In this document: positions 55,224 to 63,469 of the stretch, piece by piece
How positions within the stretch are numbered: the first letter of the stretch is position 1
Layout: each line of letters opens with the position of its first letter
Origin: Gillisia sp. Hel_I_86
Lineage (GTDB): Bacteria > Bacteroidota > Bacteroidia > Flavobacteriales > Flavobacteriaceae
Assembly (NCBI RefSeq): GCF_007827275.1
Contig: NZ_VISE01000001.1
Span: 620,001-684,000, forward strand
Direction: 5' to 3'
Length of the DNA: 64,000 bases
Notes under the pieces: model-generated
What the model was told of the DNA's origin: nothing
The model's input: the letters and a program-made list of their open reading frames with translations, nothing else
The model's database searches: none
Made by a program: the position numbers and the translations under genes

Positions 55224-56153
55224 TTATGGATTAGTCTGAGTTACATTTGCAGAATTGGCACCATATTGATATAGTGTGCTAGTATTTCCAAAACCAGTCT
55301 GACTTACTCTGGCGGTATTATCAGCACTGTTAGCCAACGAACCAGGTCCGTCCTCCTGAGTGATAAAAGATCTGTTTTCATCACCAGTTTGCATAACCTT
55401 TGCATAGTTACTATAACCTGCCCAAACATTATGTTTATTACCTGACTGTGTTACACGAGAAAGGTTATCATCACCTATTTGTGACAAGTTTGAGTAGTTA
55501 TTATTATCATCCTGGTCAACATACTCGCGGTTACTTATAGAAGATCCATGAGCAGGATCCGCAGTTTCCTGATAACTAACTGCTTTGTTATCATTACCAT
55601 ATTGGTCTATCTTGGAATAATTACCACGTGTTTGGTTAGGTTTTGAAAATTGTTCCAAATTGACAGAGTTATCATTACCCTCTTGGTCAATATCAGCGAT
55701 ATTATTGTCATGTCTTTGCAATACACGGGATCTGTTATCGTCCCCATCTTGCTTAATATTAGCCTTGTTATCCTCAGCCTTGGCATTATTGCCCTGTTGC
55801 AACCATGAATTGTTACGATCTCCATCCTGTTCTACAATTCCACGGTTATCATCTCCACCTTGTTCCATCCAAGAAACCTGATCCCAACCATGTTGATCTA
55901 CTTTGGCATAATTAGAATTACCACTTGATGGGCTATTATCCCCATGCTGAGATATAGTAGATTTATTCTTATGTACCTGATCCACAAAGGCTTTGTTATC
56001 CGTAAACTCCTGATCAACTTTACTATTGTTGTTTCCTGATTGGTTGATAACTGCATTGTTACCCGAGCCTGTTTGGGTACCTGTACTTGTGTTTTGAGCA
56101 AACCCCATTGCTCCTAGAATTAACGCTGCCGCGCAAAAAATTGCTTTTTTCAT
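55224..56153 (-). CDS. csgA: Major curlin subunit (CsgA-like), about 22 half-repeats
   Basis: A 309-residue secreted protein (signal about 1-19, GAMGFA). The mature chain is an array of about 22 beta-strand half-repeats of roughly 10-19 residues with the pattern (Q)xGxxNxxxxxQ, for example QTGSGNNAVINQ, QGGDDNRGIVEQ and QTGFGNTSTLYQ. This corresponds to about 11 full curlin repeats against five in E. coli CsgA. Many turns are Asp/Asn rich. It heads the curli operon. The frame through it on the opposite strand is a shadow. Confidence 0.93.
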   Translation of the reverse strand: MKKAIFCAAALILGAMGFAQNTSTGTQTGSGNNAVINQSGNNNSKVDQEFTDNKAFVDQVHKNKSTISQHGDNSPSSGNSNYAKVDQHGWDQVSWMEQGGDDNRGIVEQDGDRNNSWLQQGNNAKAEDNKANIKQDGDDNRSRVLQRHDNNIADIDQEGNDNSVNLEQFSKPNQTRGNYSKIDQYGNDNKAVSYQETADPAHGSSISNREYVDQDDNNNYSNLSQIGDDNLSRVTQSGNKHNVWAGYSNYAKVMQTGDENRSFITQEDGPGSLANSADNTARVSQTGFGNTSTLYQYGANSANVTQTNP

Positions 56154-56263
56154 AATACTTGAATTTAATTGTTAATATTAATTGAACCTAACTTATGCAT
56201 GCCATAATTTTGAGCACATCATAATATTTTAAAAATAATTTATGGGGAAGTTTTGTAAAATTT

Positions 56264-56301
56264 TAATAGTGGGGTGGGAAATCTAATAGTAGGGTGGGAA
56301 A
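56264..56301. promoter_or_regulatory. Direct repeat in the curli promoter region
   Basis: TAATAGTGGGGTGGGAAA (56264-56281) and TAATAGTAGGGTGGGAAA (56284-56301) match at 17 of 18 bases and start 20 bases apart, two helical turns. They sit 111-148 bases upstream of the csgA ATG, where an activator dimer could bind. A candidate -7 element (TAAGTTAG, minus strand 56095-56088 offset form at 56195-56188) lies nearer the gene. Confidence 0.7.
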
Positions 56302-56785
56302 CCGGTTAAAAAATAGAACGATCGCAGTAATAATCACGTTAGTAAGATTCATAATAAAGGAACCTCAATAACTCTTAATAACATAATGTTAAGAAAAACA
56401 TTAATATTGACTTGTTCAAAATTAAAATTATTTAACAGCCTTTAGGGTGCTGTTTTTAAGAAATCATTAATTTGAAAGCTCATTCCTAAAATTCAGGTTT
56501 TAAAAATCTGAATTGAACAAAAAAATATTTCTTTAAAAAAAACGAAATAATTAATTATACGTATAATTATATGTAGTTAACAATTCAAATATGCGAATTA
56601 AATATGAATTCAGCAAAATTTTAATATTAGCAGAATACATTATCTCCCTTATTTGTAAGAATTAACCTTTAGGGTTTTCCCCCTTTAACAATTTTAACTA
56701 CAAGGTCATGTGAGTTTAACTAAAAAAAAAGCAGTTGCTTGACTTGTTAAGTTTTTGTTAAATTTAACAAAAATATTTTACATAA
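56302..56785. other. AT-rich long intergenic region of the curli operon
   Basis: No gene is visible. Structures include a hairpin with AACAGC/GCTGTT followed by T's on the plus strand (56434-56457), an inverted repeat AATTCAG/CTGAATT (56490-56514), an 18-base perfect palindrome TAATTATACGTATAATTA (56552-56569), and CCTTTAGGGT occurring twice (56439 and 56667 on). The total gap between csgA and the glutamine synthetase gene is 688 bases. Confidence 0.6.
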
Positions 56786-56813
56786 AAAACCCACATCCTA
56801 AGATGCGGGTTTT
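56786..56813 (-). terminator. Terminator of glutamine synthetase III
   Basis: On the minus strand ACCCGCAT and ATGTGGGT pair around CTTAGG and are followed by six T's, 29 bases past the glnN stop. Confidence 0.85.
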
Positions 56814-56841
56814 TAGATAATCCCAGGATGTGCCAATATAC

Positions 56842-59028
56842 CTATCTAGTAAACAACAATTCCCTGTATTTGGTTAGTGGCCAGATCTCATCATCCACCA
56901 ATAACTCCAATTTATCACAGTGGTATCTAATTTCTTCGAAAAATGGTTTTACATTATCGCAATATGCAATAGCCCTTTTTTCTGCATCTTCAATCACATT
57001 TGCTTTTTTACGGGCATCTGTCATCTTGTTCACATCGGCATTAATATGTTCTATATGCCCAGAAATAGCTTCAATGATCCCTATTTGTTCTTTAGAATGT
57101 TTTTTGAAATCCTTCTCGAAAATTTCCTTTAATCCACGAACATTTTCTATTAAAACATTTTGATAACGTATCGTAGTTGGAATTACATGATTTCTTGCGA
57201 TATCGCCCAAAATCCGTCCTTCGATTTGAATCCTCATGGAATAATCTTCCAATTCAATTTCATAACGGGCTTCTACTTCCCTCTTGTTCATCACTTTCAT
57301 TTCCTTGTACAAATCTATTGTTTGTTTGGAAACCTTTGCTTTTAAAGCTAGTGGCGTGGTTTTATTATTGCTTAAACCACGTTTTTTAGCTTCATCTTGC
57401 CATGCGTCTGCATACCCATCTCCTTCAAATCTAATTTTCTTCGATTTTTTGATATACTCCCTCAAGATATTAAAGATCGCATCGTCCTTCTTCATCTTCT
57501 TGTCCTTCACCAACGCATCTACACTCTTTTTAAATTCCTTAAGTTGCTTTGCAACTATGGTATTTAATACGGTCATAGGATTTGCACAATTTGCGGTAGA
57601 ACCTACGGCCCTAAATTCGAATTTATTGCCTGTAAAGGCAAAAGGAGAGGTTCTGTTTCTATCTGTATTGTCTAGCAGGATTTCAGGAATTTTACCCACC
57701 ACATTTAATTTAAGGTCTGTTTTTTCTTGTGGGGACAGTTTCCCATCGGTCACTTTTTCCAGTTCATTTAACACCTCTGTTAACTGGCTTCCTATAAATG
57801 CCGAAATAATTGCCGGTGGTGCTTCGTTTGCTCCCAATCTATGATCGTTGGAGGCACTTGCAATAGTCGCCCTCAACAATTCTTCATAATCGTGAACTGC
57901 TTTAATGGTATTGATGAAAAATGTCAAAAACTGAAGGTTCTTCATTGGGGTACTTCCCGGGCTAAGTAAATTAGTTCCAGTATCTGTACTTAAAGACCAG
58001 TTATTGTGCTTTCCACTCCCGTTGATTCCTGCAAATGGTTTTTCATGAAAAAGCACTTTAAAATTGTGCCTTTCCCCAATTTTATCCATAAGGTCCATAA
58101 GCAGGGAGTTATGGTCCACGGCAAGATTAGCCTCTTCAAAGATTGGAGCTAGTTCAAACTGATTTGGAGCTACCTCGTTATGTCTTGTTTTTACCGGAAT
58201 CCCCAATAACATGCATTCTATTTCCAAATCCCTCATATAAGCCAAAGCCCTACTGGGAATAGATCCAAAATAATGATCGTCCAATTGTTGTCCTTTTGCA
58301 GGGGAATGTCCCAACAAAGTTCTTCCAGAAAGTTGTAGATCTGGTCTGGATGCATATAAAGCAGAATCTATCAAGAAATATTCCTGCTCCCATCCCAGGG
58401 TAGCGATAACTTTAGTTACATTTTTATCGAAATATTTACAAACTGCGGTTGCTGCAGAATCCACCGATTGCAGGGCCCTTAAAAGTGGTGTTTTATAATC
58501 CAATGCTTCCCCAGTGTAGGAAACATAAACGGTGGGGATACATAATGTGGTGCCGTATATAAATGCCGGAGATGTAGGATCCCACGCAGTATATCCTCTT
58601 GCCTCAAAAGTATTTCTAATTCCTCCATGCGGAAAGCTGGATGCATCTGGTTCTTGTTGGACCAATTGCATTCCCCCAAATTTTTCTATAGCAAGACCAT
58701 CCCCAATAGTTTCAAAAAAAGCATCATGCTTCTCTGCGGTGGCTCCCGTTAGGGGCTGAAACCAATGCGTATAATGTGTAACCCCTTTAGAGATTGCCCA
58801 CTCCTTCATCCCAGTAGAAATATGATCGGCAACCCCCCTACTGATTTTTGTCCCTTTAAGACTGGCATCCCTAACACTTTGATAAGCTTCCTTGGTAAGG
58901 AATTGTCTCATCACCGTCTCGTTAAATACATTTCTTCCAAAAAGTTCAGATCTACGATCGGTTTCCTCTATCTTAATTGGTTTCCTATTCAATGTTTCTT
59001 TTAAAGCCTGAAATCTTAAAGTTGCCAT
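56842..59028 (-). CDS. glnN: Glutamine synthetase type III
   Basis: A 728-residue GSIII that makes glutamine from glutamate and ammonia. Length and sequence fit the family: THWFQPLTGATAEKHDAF near 80, then LGWEQEYFLID, HNEVAPNQFELAPIFEEANL, GINGSGKHNNWSLSTDTG and the NDHRLGANEAPPAI region. It is the main route of ammonia assimilation in many Bacteroidota. It is monocistronic with a terminator. A near-palindrome CCCCCTAAATTTTGGGGG lies about 60 bases upstream of the ATG. Confidence 0.97.
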   Translation of the reverse strand: MATLRFQALKETLNRKPIKIEETDRRSELFGRNVFNETVMRQFLTKEAYQSVRDASLKGTKISRGVADHISTGMKEWAISKGVTHYTHWFQPLTGATAEKHDAFFETIGDGLAIEKFGGMQLVQQEPDASSFPHGGIRNTFEARGYTAWDPTSPAFIYGTTLCIPTVYVSYTGEALDYKTPLLRALQSVDSAATAVCKYFDKNVTKVIATLGWEQEYFLIDSALYASRPDLQLSGRTLLGHSPAKGQQLDDHYFGSIPSRALAYMRDLEIECMLLGIPVKTRHNEVAPNQFELAPIFEEANLAVDHNSLLMDLMDKIGERHNFKVLFHEKPFAGINGSGKHNNWSLSTDTGTNLLSPGSTPMKNLQFLTFFINTIKAVHDYEELLRATIASASNDHRLGANEAPPAIISAFIGSQLTEVLNELEKVTDGKLSPQEKTDLKLNVVGKIPEILLDNTDRNRTSPFAFTGNKFEFRAVGSTANCANPMTVLNTIVAKQLKEFKKSVDALVKDKKMKKDDAIFNILREYIKKSKKIRFEGDGYADAWQDEAKKRGLSNNKTTPLALKAKVSKQTIDLYKEMKVMNKREVEARYEIELEDYSMRIQIEGRILGDIARNHVIPTTIRYQNVLIENVRGLKEIFEKDFKKHSKEQIGIIEAISGHIEHINADVNKMTDARKKANVIEDAEKRAIAYCDNVKPFFEEIRYHCDKLELLVDDEIWPLTKYRELLFTR

Positions 59029-59059
59029 GTGATATCGTTTAAATTTTACAATTAAGCGA

Positions 59060-59102
59060 CAAAAATATACATTTTAAGGTTACACCCCCTAAATTTTGGG
59101 GG
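59060..59102 (-). promoter_or_regulatory. glnN promoter with near-palindrome
   Basis: On the minus strand TATTTTTG (59067-59060) fits TAnnTTTG. A near-palindrome CCCCCTAAATTTTGGGGG (59085-59102, one T:T mismatch) covers the expected -33 region. CCCCCTCTTTTGG at 59138-59150 repeats half of it. Confidence 0.55.
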
Positions 59103-59150
59103 CAAAAAATTAAATTTTAACTTTTATTGGAATTTAACCCCCTCTTTTGG

Positions 59151-60095
59151 CTATTTTAAAAAAGCCAATCCTATAAAAACAACATAGGCACCAAAGAGGA
59201 TCATTCCCTTATACCTGGAGATACTAAATCTCTCTGGAAGAAAAGCTAAAGGAATTAGTACAAAAGAAAAACCCAGCATCCAAAAGATGTCGTTGGTAAG
59301 TAGTTGTTCCGACTTTAAATAAATAGGTTGAATAAGGGCTGTGATTCCCAGAACCGAAGCAATATTGAAAATATTGGATCCTATTAAATTTCCGAGCGAA
59401 ATTGCTTTTTCCTTTTTTAATGCGGCAATTACTGAAGCGGCCAACTCCGGTACACTTGTTCCCACTGCAATAATACTCACCGAAATCACGCGTTCGCTAA
59501 CCCCGATCATTTCAGCAAGGTCTACAGCACCGGTAACCAACAATTCTGAGCCTCCATAAAGTGCCACTCCACCAATTAGCAACCAAACTATGATTTTAAA
59601 GCCAGAAATAGCTTCTAAAGAATCATCTACACCTTCTACCTCTATCCGGTTTTTTCTAGCCCGCTGTATCAAGAAAAGCACATATATAATGATGCCTATT
59701 AACAAGGCCGCTCCTTCAATTCTGGATATATTACCTCCAGTGTAAAGGAAAAGATACAAAGCAAAAGAGAAGAACATCATAATGGGCCAGTTGAACTTAT
59801 AAAAATCCTTGTCTATAATCAATGGGGAGATTATGGCCGTGATTCCCAGTACCAAACCAATATTTGCAATGTTGGAGCCAATCACGTTTCCTAAAGCAAT
59901 ATCTGAGAACCCAGCCAAAGCCGCTTGCAAACTCACTAATAACTCAGGGGCAGAAGTGGCAAAAGACACCACCGTTAACCCAATTATCATTTTTGAGATA
60001 TTGAATTTAAATGAAATTGCTACCGAAGATCTTACCAAGAATTCCCCGCCCACAACCAATAGAACAAATCCAATTAATATATAAACTATGCTCAT
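59151..60095 (-). CDS. Calcium/sodium antiporter (YrbG-like CaCA)
   Basis: A 314-residue exchanger with about ten helices and two alpha repeats: FATSAPELLVSLQAAL with GNVIGSNIANIGLVLG, and VGTSVPELAASVIAAL with GNLIGSNIFNIASVLG. The paired GNxxGSN and SxPE segments carry the ion-binding acidic residues. YrbG-type proteins exchange Ca2+ for Na+ in the inner membrane. It sits between glnN and the BlaI gene; no shared operon is evident, although its stop lies close to the glnN promoter region. Confidence 0.93.
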   Translation of the reverse strand: MSIVYILIGFVLLVVGGEFLVRSSVAISFKFNISKMIIGLTVVSFATSAPELLVSLQAALAGFSDIALGNVIGSNIANIGLVLGITAIISPLIIDKDFYKFNWPIMMFFSFALYLFLYTGGNISRIEGAALLIGIIIYVLFLIQRARKNRIEVEGVDDSLEAISGFKIIVWLLIGGVALYGGSELLVTGAVDLAEMIGVSERVISVSIIAVGTSVPELAASVIAALKKEKAISLGNLIGSNIFNIASVLGITALIQPIYLKSEQLLTNDIFWMLGFSFVLIPLAFLPERFSISRYKGMILFGAYVVFIGLAFLK

Positions 60096-60155
60096 CTATT
60101 TCATTTTGATGCGAAGATAAAGAAAGTTCCGAGTGCTACATAACACAAATTTAAA

Positions 60156-60197
60156 ACTACAGATATAGGTTTATAACTATTTTTATCGTTATCTTTG
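60156..60197 (+). promoter_or_regulatory. blaI-like gene promoter with putative operator
   Basis: TATCTTTG (60190-60197) fits TAnnTTTG. AAACTACAGATATAGGTTT (60156-60174) contains the TACA core and an imperfect AAACTA/TAGGTTT dyad, as at BlaI/MecI/CopY operators, and lies in the -33 area. The ATG is at 60234. Confidence 0.5.
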
Positions 60198-60233
60198 ATT
60201 TAAACTTCTAAACCCTATTTAAAAAAAAGATCT

Positions 60234-60596
60234 ATGCAGAAACTCACGAATAAAGAAGAAGCGATCATGCATATTTTATGGAAGCTTAAAAAAGCCTTTG
60301 TAAAGGAAGTTCAGGCAGAATTGACCGATGAGAAACTTCATTACAACACGGTTTCTACTATTATTAGGAACCTGGAAGAGAAAGGCTATGTGGCGCATAA
60401 AGCTTTCGGAAAAACACACCAATATTATCCAACAGTTTCCAAAGAGGCCTATAGAAAGCAATTTATGAACACAGCCACCAAAAAATTCTTCGACAATTCT
60501 TATAAAAGTATGGTTTCGTTTTTTGCAAAAGAAGAAAAAATTTCTGCGGAAGAATTGCGGGAAATCTTGGCTATTATAGAAAAAAAGGAGAAATAA
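60234..60596 (+). CDS. BlaI/MecI/CopY-family repressor
   Basis: A 120-residue winged-helix repressor. It begins LTNKEEAIMHILWKLKKAFV and contains the recognition region LHYNTVSTIIRNLEEKGYV and a dimerisation tail. These repressors are removed by cleavage after a partner M56 membrane peptidase senses a signal. The partner gene overlaps by one base (TAATG). No beta-lactamase or copper gene is next to it, so the regulated target is elsewhere or unknown. The dyad upstream suggests autoregulation. Confidence 0.95.
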   Translation: MQKLTNKEEAIMHILWKLKKAFVKEVQAELTDEKLHYNTVSTIIRNLEEKGYVAHKAFGKTHQYYPTVSKEAYRKQFMNTATKKFFDNSYKSMVSFFAKEEKISAEELREILAIIEKKEK

Positions 60597-62599
60597 TGGA
60601 AAGTTTGCTTACCTATTTATTAAAAAGCGCGGGTTTATTAAGCCTCTTTTATTTACTATATATAGTGTTGCTTAAAAATGACACTTCTTTTACCGCAAAC
60701 AGGAAATTTTTATTGGGAGGGATCTTTACTTCTTTGGTTTTGCCGGCCATCTACTTTACCAAAAGGATAATGGTTAATGCTCCTGAAATAGTCTATTCTG
60801 AATCCTCACTAAATTCAAATTTCATCACAATACCGGAAAGCACTTCTTTAGAAATGGATTGGTGGATGATCGCCGGAACAAGCTATTTAATAATAACCGG
60901 GTTCTTCCTACTTCGATTTTGTTTCAGGATCTTCCAGATCTATAAAATGATCCATTTCAGCAATATCAAAAAAGAAGGAAAGTTCAAAATTGTTGAAACC
61001 CTGGACATCGCTGGCCCCTTTTCCTTCTTTAATTATCTCTTTATAAATACTAAAACAATTCCAGAAGAGGAATATCCCATAATGCTGCGGCATGAAAAAG
61101 TACATGCCAGCCAGTTTCATTCTTTCGATATGTTGGCATCCCACCTTCTCGCTGCAATCTTATGGTTCAACCCGATAAGCTGGTATTACAAAAAAGCAGT
61201 CGAGCAAAATCTGGAATTTATTGCAGATCATGAAACAGCACAAGCATTGGAATGTATCCAGCAGTACCAACATGTTCTCGTAAAAGTTACAACAAATCAA
61301 TATCAAAGCGTATTGGTCAATCATTTTTATCAATCCTTCATCAAAAAACGAATAGTTATGTTAAACAAAAAATCATCAAACCACAGCAATATCTCTAAGA
61401 TGAGCTTAATTCTTCCTTTGCTTTTAGCTTTTATGCTCACTTTTAATGTGAAAACGGAAGCTAAGGTAAAACAAGGGTCTAAAGTTGTGATAAACGATGT
61501 TCAATTTTATCCTGATGCACTGGCCTCAGCTATCATCACAAAAAATTCAACAAAAGAACAACTGGAAGATGTAGCTAGAGAATTTAAAAAACAAGGAGCA
61601 GAACTTCAATTCAAAAAACTGAAATTTTCAAAGGAAGGGATGTTGACCCGAATCAATATCAAATATGCAGTTGAAAAGACCGGAGACTCCGGGAACTTCA
61701 ATAAAAATGGAGATTCCCCAATAGATGATATCGAAATTATTTTATCAGAAGATTTAAAAATTGAATTTCGGTCTCCCAATAACAGGAATAAAAAAAATGA
61801 ATTTGTATTTATAAGCGATTCCAATCCTCTTGGTATGGATGCCACTTTAACGCATGAAACTATAGGTTACAAAGAAGACCTCGGCGATGTAACAAAAGAG
61901 CGTATAATAGTTGTAGATCCAAACAAGAATATTTCCGGAGGTCCATTTTCAGTTGGAAACAAGGTCCATTATTATTCAACAGACAGCGATTCCATTAGCG
62001 GAAATGGCAAGATTATAAATGTGAACACAAAAAATGGCAATCGCATCACATGGACATCCAGTGATACCGATACCATCAAAAGCACATATAGAATAATCGT
62101 TCTAGACAGTTCTCATACCAATGCATCCAATATTTCCAAGGAGATAAAAGTAATTTCAAGGGAGAAGAAGGACAGGCCGCTTTATATTGTTGATGGAGTA
62201 GTTAAAAATGATGATTTCAATTCAGAAAAAATAAATCCTTCAAATATCGAGAACGTGTATGTTCTTAAAGATTCTTCTGCAATAAGAAAATATGGTGCTA
62301 AAGGCATAAATGGGGTGGTGCAAATAAATACAATAAACAATAAACTATTTAAAATTTCACCAAAGATGACCGATGCTGAATTAGAAAACCTAAAGTTAAC
62401 TGTTGCTTCAACTACAGGCTTTAAACTTTCTTTAGATGATATTAAAAGAAACAAGAAAGGGCTTATTAGCACTATTTCGATAAAATTTAAAGATAATTCA
62501 AGAAAAATGGTATCTGGAAATTACTCAGAATCAGCTGGAATATCCGATATTTATTTCGGAGAAAAAGAAGGTGGTACTATTATCATCTATTCTAACTAA
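60596..62599 (+). CDS. M56 (BlaR1-like) membrane peptidase with plug-like C-terminal segment
   Basis: A 667-residue protein. Helices near 10-25, 38-55, 90-108 and 268-286 surround a cytoplasmic zinc peptidase with HEKVH (166-170) and EFIADHE (207-213). The outer part (about 290-667) has two related domains (about 310-385 and 590-660, each with a KxGxLxxIxIKF/Y pattern). Between them a segment RPLYIVDGV (528-536), VLKD (557-560), YGAKGINGVVQI (567-578) is strikingly like the plug domain of SusC/TonB-dependent receptors. Other BlaR1 sensors carry a penicillin-binding domain instead, so the signal sensed is different. Confidence 0.88.
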   Translation: MESLLTYLLKSAGLLSLFYLLYIVLLKNDTSFTANRKFLLGGIFTSLVLPAIYFTKRIMVNAPEIVYSESSLNSNFITIPESTSLEMDWWMIAGTSYLIITGFFLLRFCFRIFQIYKMIHFSNIKKEGKFKIVETLDIAGPFSFFNYLFINTKTIPEEEYPIMLRHEKVHASQFHSFDMLASHLLAAILWFNPISWYYKKAVEQNLEFIADHETAQALECIQQYQHVLVKVTTNQYQSVLVNHFYQSFIKKRIVMLNKKSSNHSNISKMSLILPLLLAFMLTFNVKTEAKVKQGSKVVINDVQFYPDALASAIITKNSTKEQLEDVAREFKKQGAELQFKKLKFSKEGMLTRINIKYAVEKTGDSGNFNKNGDSPIDDIEIILSEDLKIEFRSPNNRNKKNEFVFISDSNPLGMDATLTHETIGYKEDLGDVTKERIIVVDPNKNISGGPFSVGNKVHYYSTDSDSISGNGKIINVNTKNGNRITWTSSDTDTIKSTYRIIVLDSSHTNASNISKEIKVISREKKDRPLYIVDGVVKNDDFNSEKINPSNIENVYVLKDSSAIRKYGAKGINGVVQINTINNKLFKISPKMTDAELENLKLTVASTTGFKLSLDDIKRNKKGLISTISIKFKDNSRKMVSGNYSESAGISDIYFGEKEGGTIIIYSN

Positions 62600-62613
62600 T
62601 TATTTATCAGAAA

Positions 62614-63159
62614 ATGGAATCGCACTCAGTTTTAGAAAAATTAAAATACCCAATTGGGAAATTCAGTCTCCCGGAAACAATTTCCGAAGCAGCTATAAAA
62701 AGTTGGATCGCAGCTATTGAACAATTTCCCAATAGACTGAATAAATTGGTGCCTTACCTTTCTGCCAGTGAGCTAAATTATAGGTACAGGCCAGAAGGAT
62801 GGACGATAAAACAAGTCGTCCACCACTGTGCAGATAGCCACATGAACAGCTTTGTGAGATTTAAATTATGTCTTACAGAGGAACTTCCCACCATTAAAAC
62901 CTATCATGAAGATAAATGGGCGGAGTTACCAGATACCACGGAAACGGATGTTTCTACATCCTTGAAACTCCTTGAAGGTTTGCATGCACGATGGACCGTG
63001 CTGCTAAAATCCCTAGATGCTTTAGCTCTCAGCAAGCAATATATACATCCGGAAAAGGCGCAGCCCCTGGATCTCAAAGATACTATTGCACTTTATGCCT
63101 GGCATGGGAACCATCACCTGGCACATATTAAGCAAGCCTTGGAAAATAAAGAGGATTAA
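62614..63159 (+). CDS. YfiT/DinB-fold putative metal-dependent protein
   Basis: A 181-residue protein of the DinB superfamily, close to YfiT/BstA bacillithiol transferases. It includes a FSLPETISEAAIKSWIAAIE start, EGWTIKQVVHHCADSHMNSF with a metal-binding His, and WHGNHHLAHIKQAL with two more. Bacillithiol is made in many Bacteroidota, so a bacillithiol S-transferase role is plausible. It starts 14 bases after the M56 peptidase stop on the same strand and may be in the same operon. Confidence 0.87.
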   Translation: MESHSVLEKLKYPIGKFSLPETISEAAIKSWIAAIEQFPNRLNKLVPYLSASELNYRYRPEGWTIKQVVHHCADSHMNSFVRFKLCLTEELPTIKTYHEDKWAELPDTTETDVSTSLKLLEGLHARWTVLLKSLDALALSKQYIHPEKAQPLDLKDTIALYAWHGNHHLAHIKQALENKED

Positions 63160-63318
63160 GTTTATTGCCCAATTTTATTGAGCGAAGCAAAGCCGTCAGG
63201 GAATTATTGGATTAAAGCTCTCGATTTTACTATAATCAAAAATTCCAGTTTTTCGTCTTCCCTGATTTTAAATACCTTTAAACCTGGGTTCGATATAAAA
63301 TTCGTTGTTTTTTTATTA

Positions 63319-63326
63319 TATCTTTG
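63319..63326 (+). promoter_or_regulatory. -7-like element in the 63.2-63.5 kb gap
   Basis: TATCTTTG matches TAnnTTTG. Downstream lies a REP-like element, then the small basic protein gene at 63470. A -33 element is not clear. Confidence 0.35.
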
Positions 63327-63346
63327 ATTTTTAATGCTTTGTCATT

Positions 63347-63436
63347 TCCGCGGTTCCGATAACTATCGGAAGAAGTATGAGCGACGAGAAACCTCAATAG
63401 AATGAGATTCCTCCTCATTCTTCGTGCGGAATGACA
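63347..63436. repeat. REP-like element before the small basic protein gene
   Basis: It starts TTTGTCATTTCCGCGGTTCC, has a TCCGATAACTATCGGA hairpin, then GAATGAGATTCCTCCTCATTC, and ends GCGGAATGACAG. It belongs to the dispersed family although diverged. The rest of the 310-base gap (63160-63346) shows nothing notable. Confidence 0.7.
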
Positions 63437-63469
63437 GCATTTGTTATTAAAAAACAAATCTATGCTTTT

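Noticed and set aside
55660-55881. Plus-strand frame of 73 codons inside the csgA gene
   Set aside because: It is the complement of the curlin repeat array; the regular repeat makes long antisense frames by chance.
55224-56153. CRISPR-like regular repeats
   Set aside because: Regular spacing comes from curlin coding repeats that vary in sequence and length; there are no identical direct repeats with unique spacers and no cas genes.
60596-62599. Penicillin sensor system (classical BlaR1)
   Set aside because: No penicillin-binding SxxK/SxN/KTG set is visible in the outer part, and no beta-lactamase gene is next to it.
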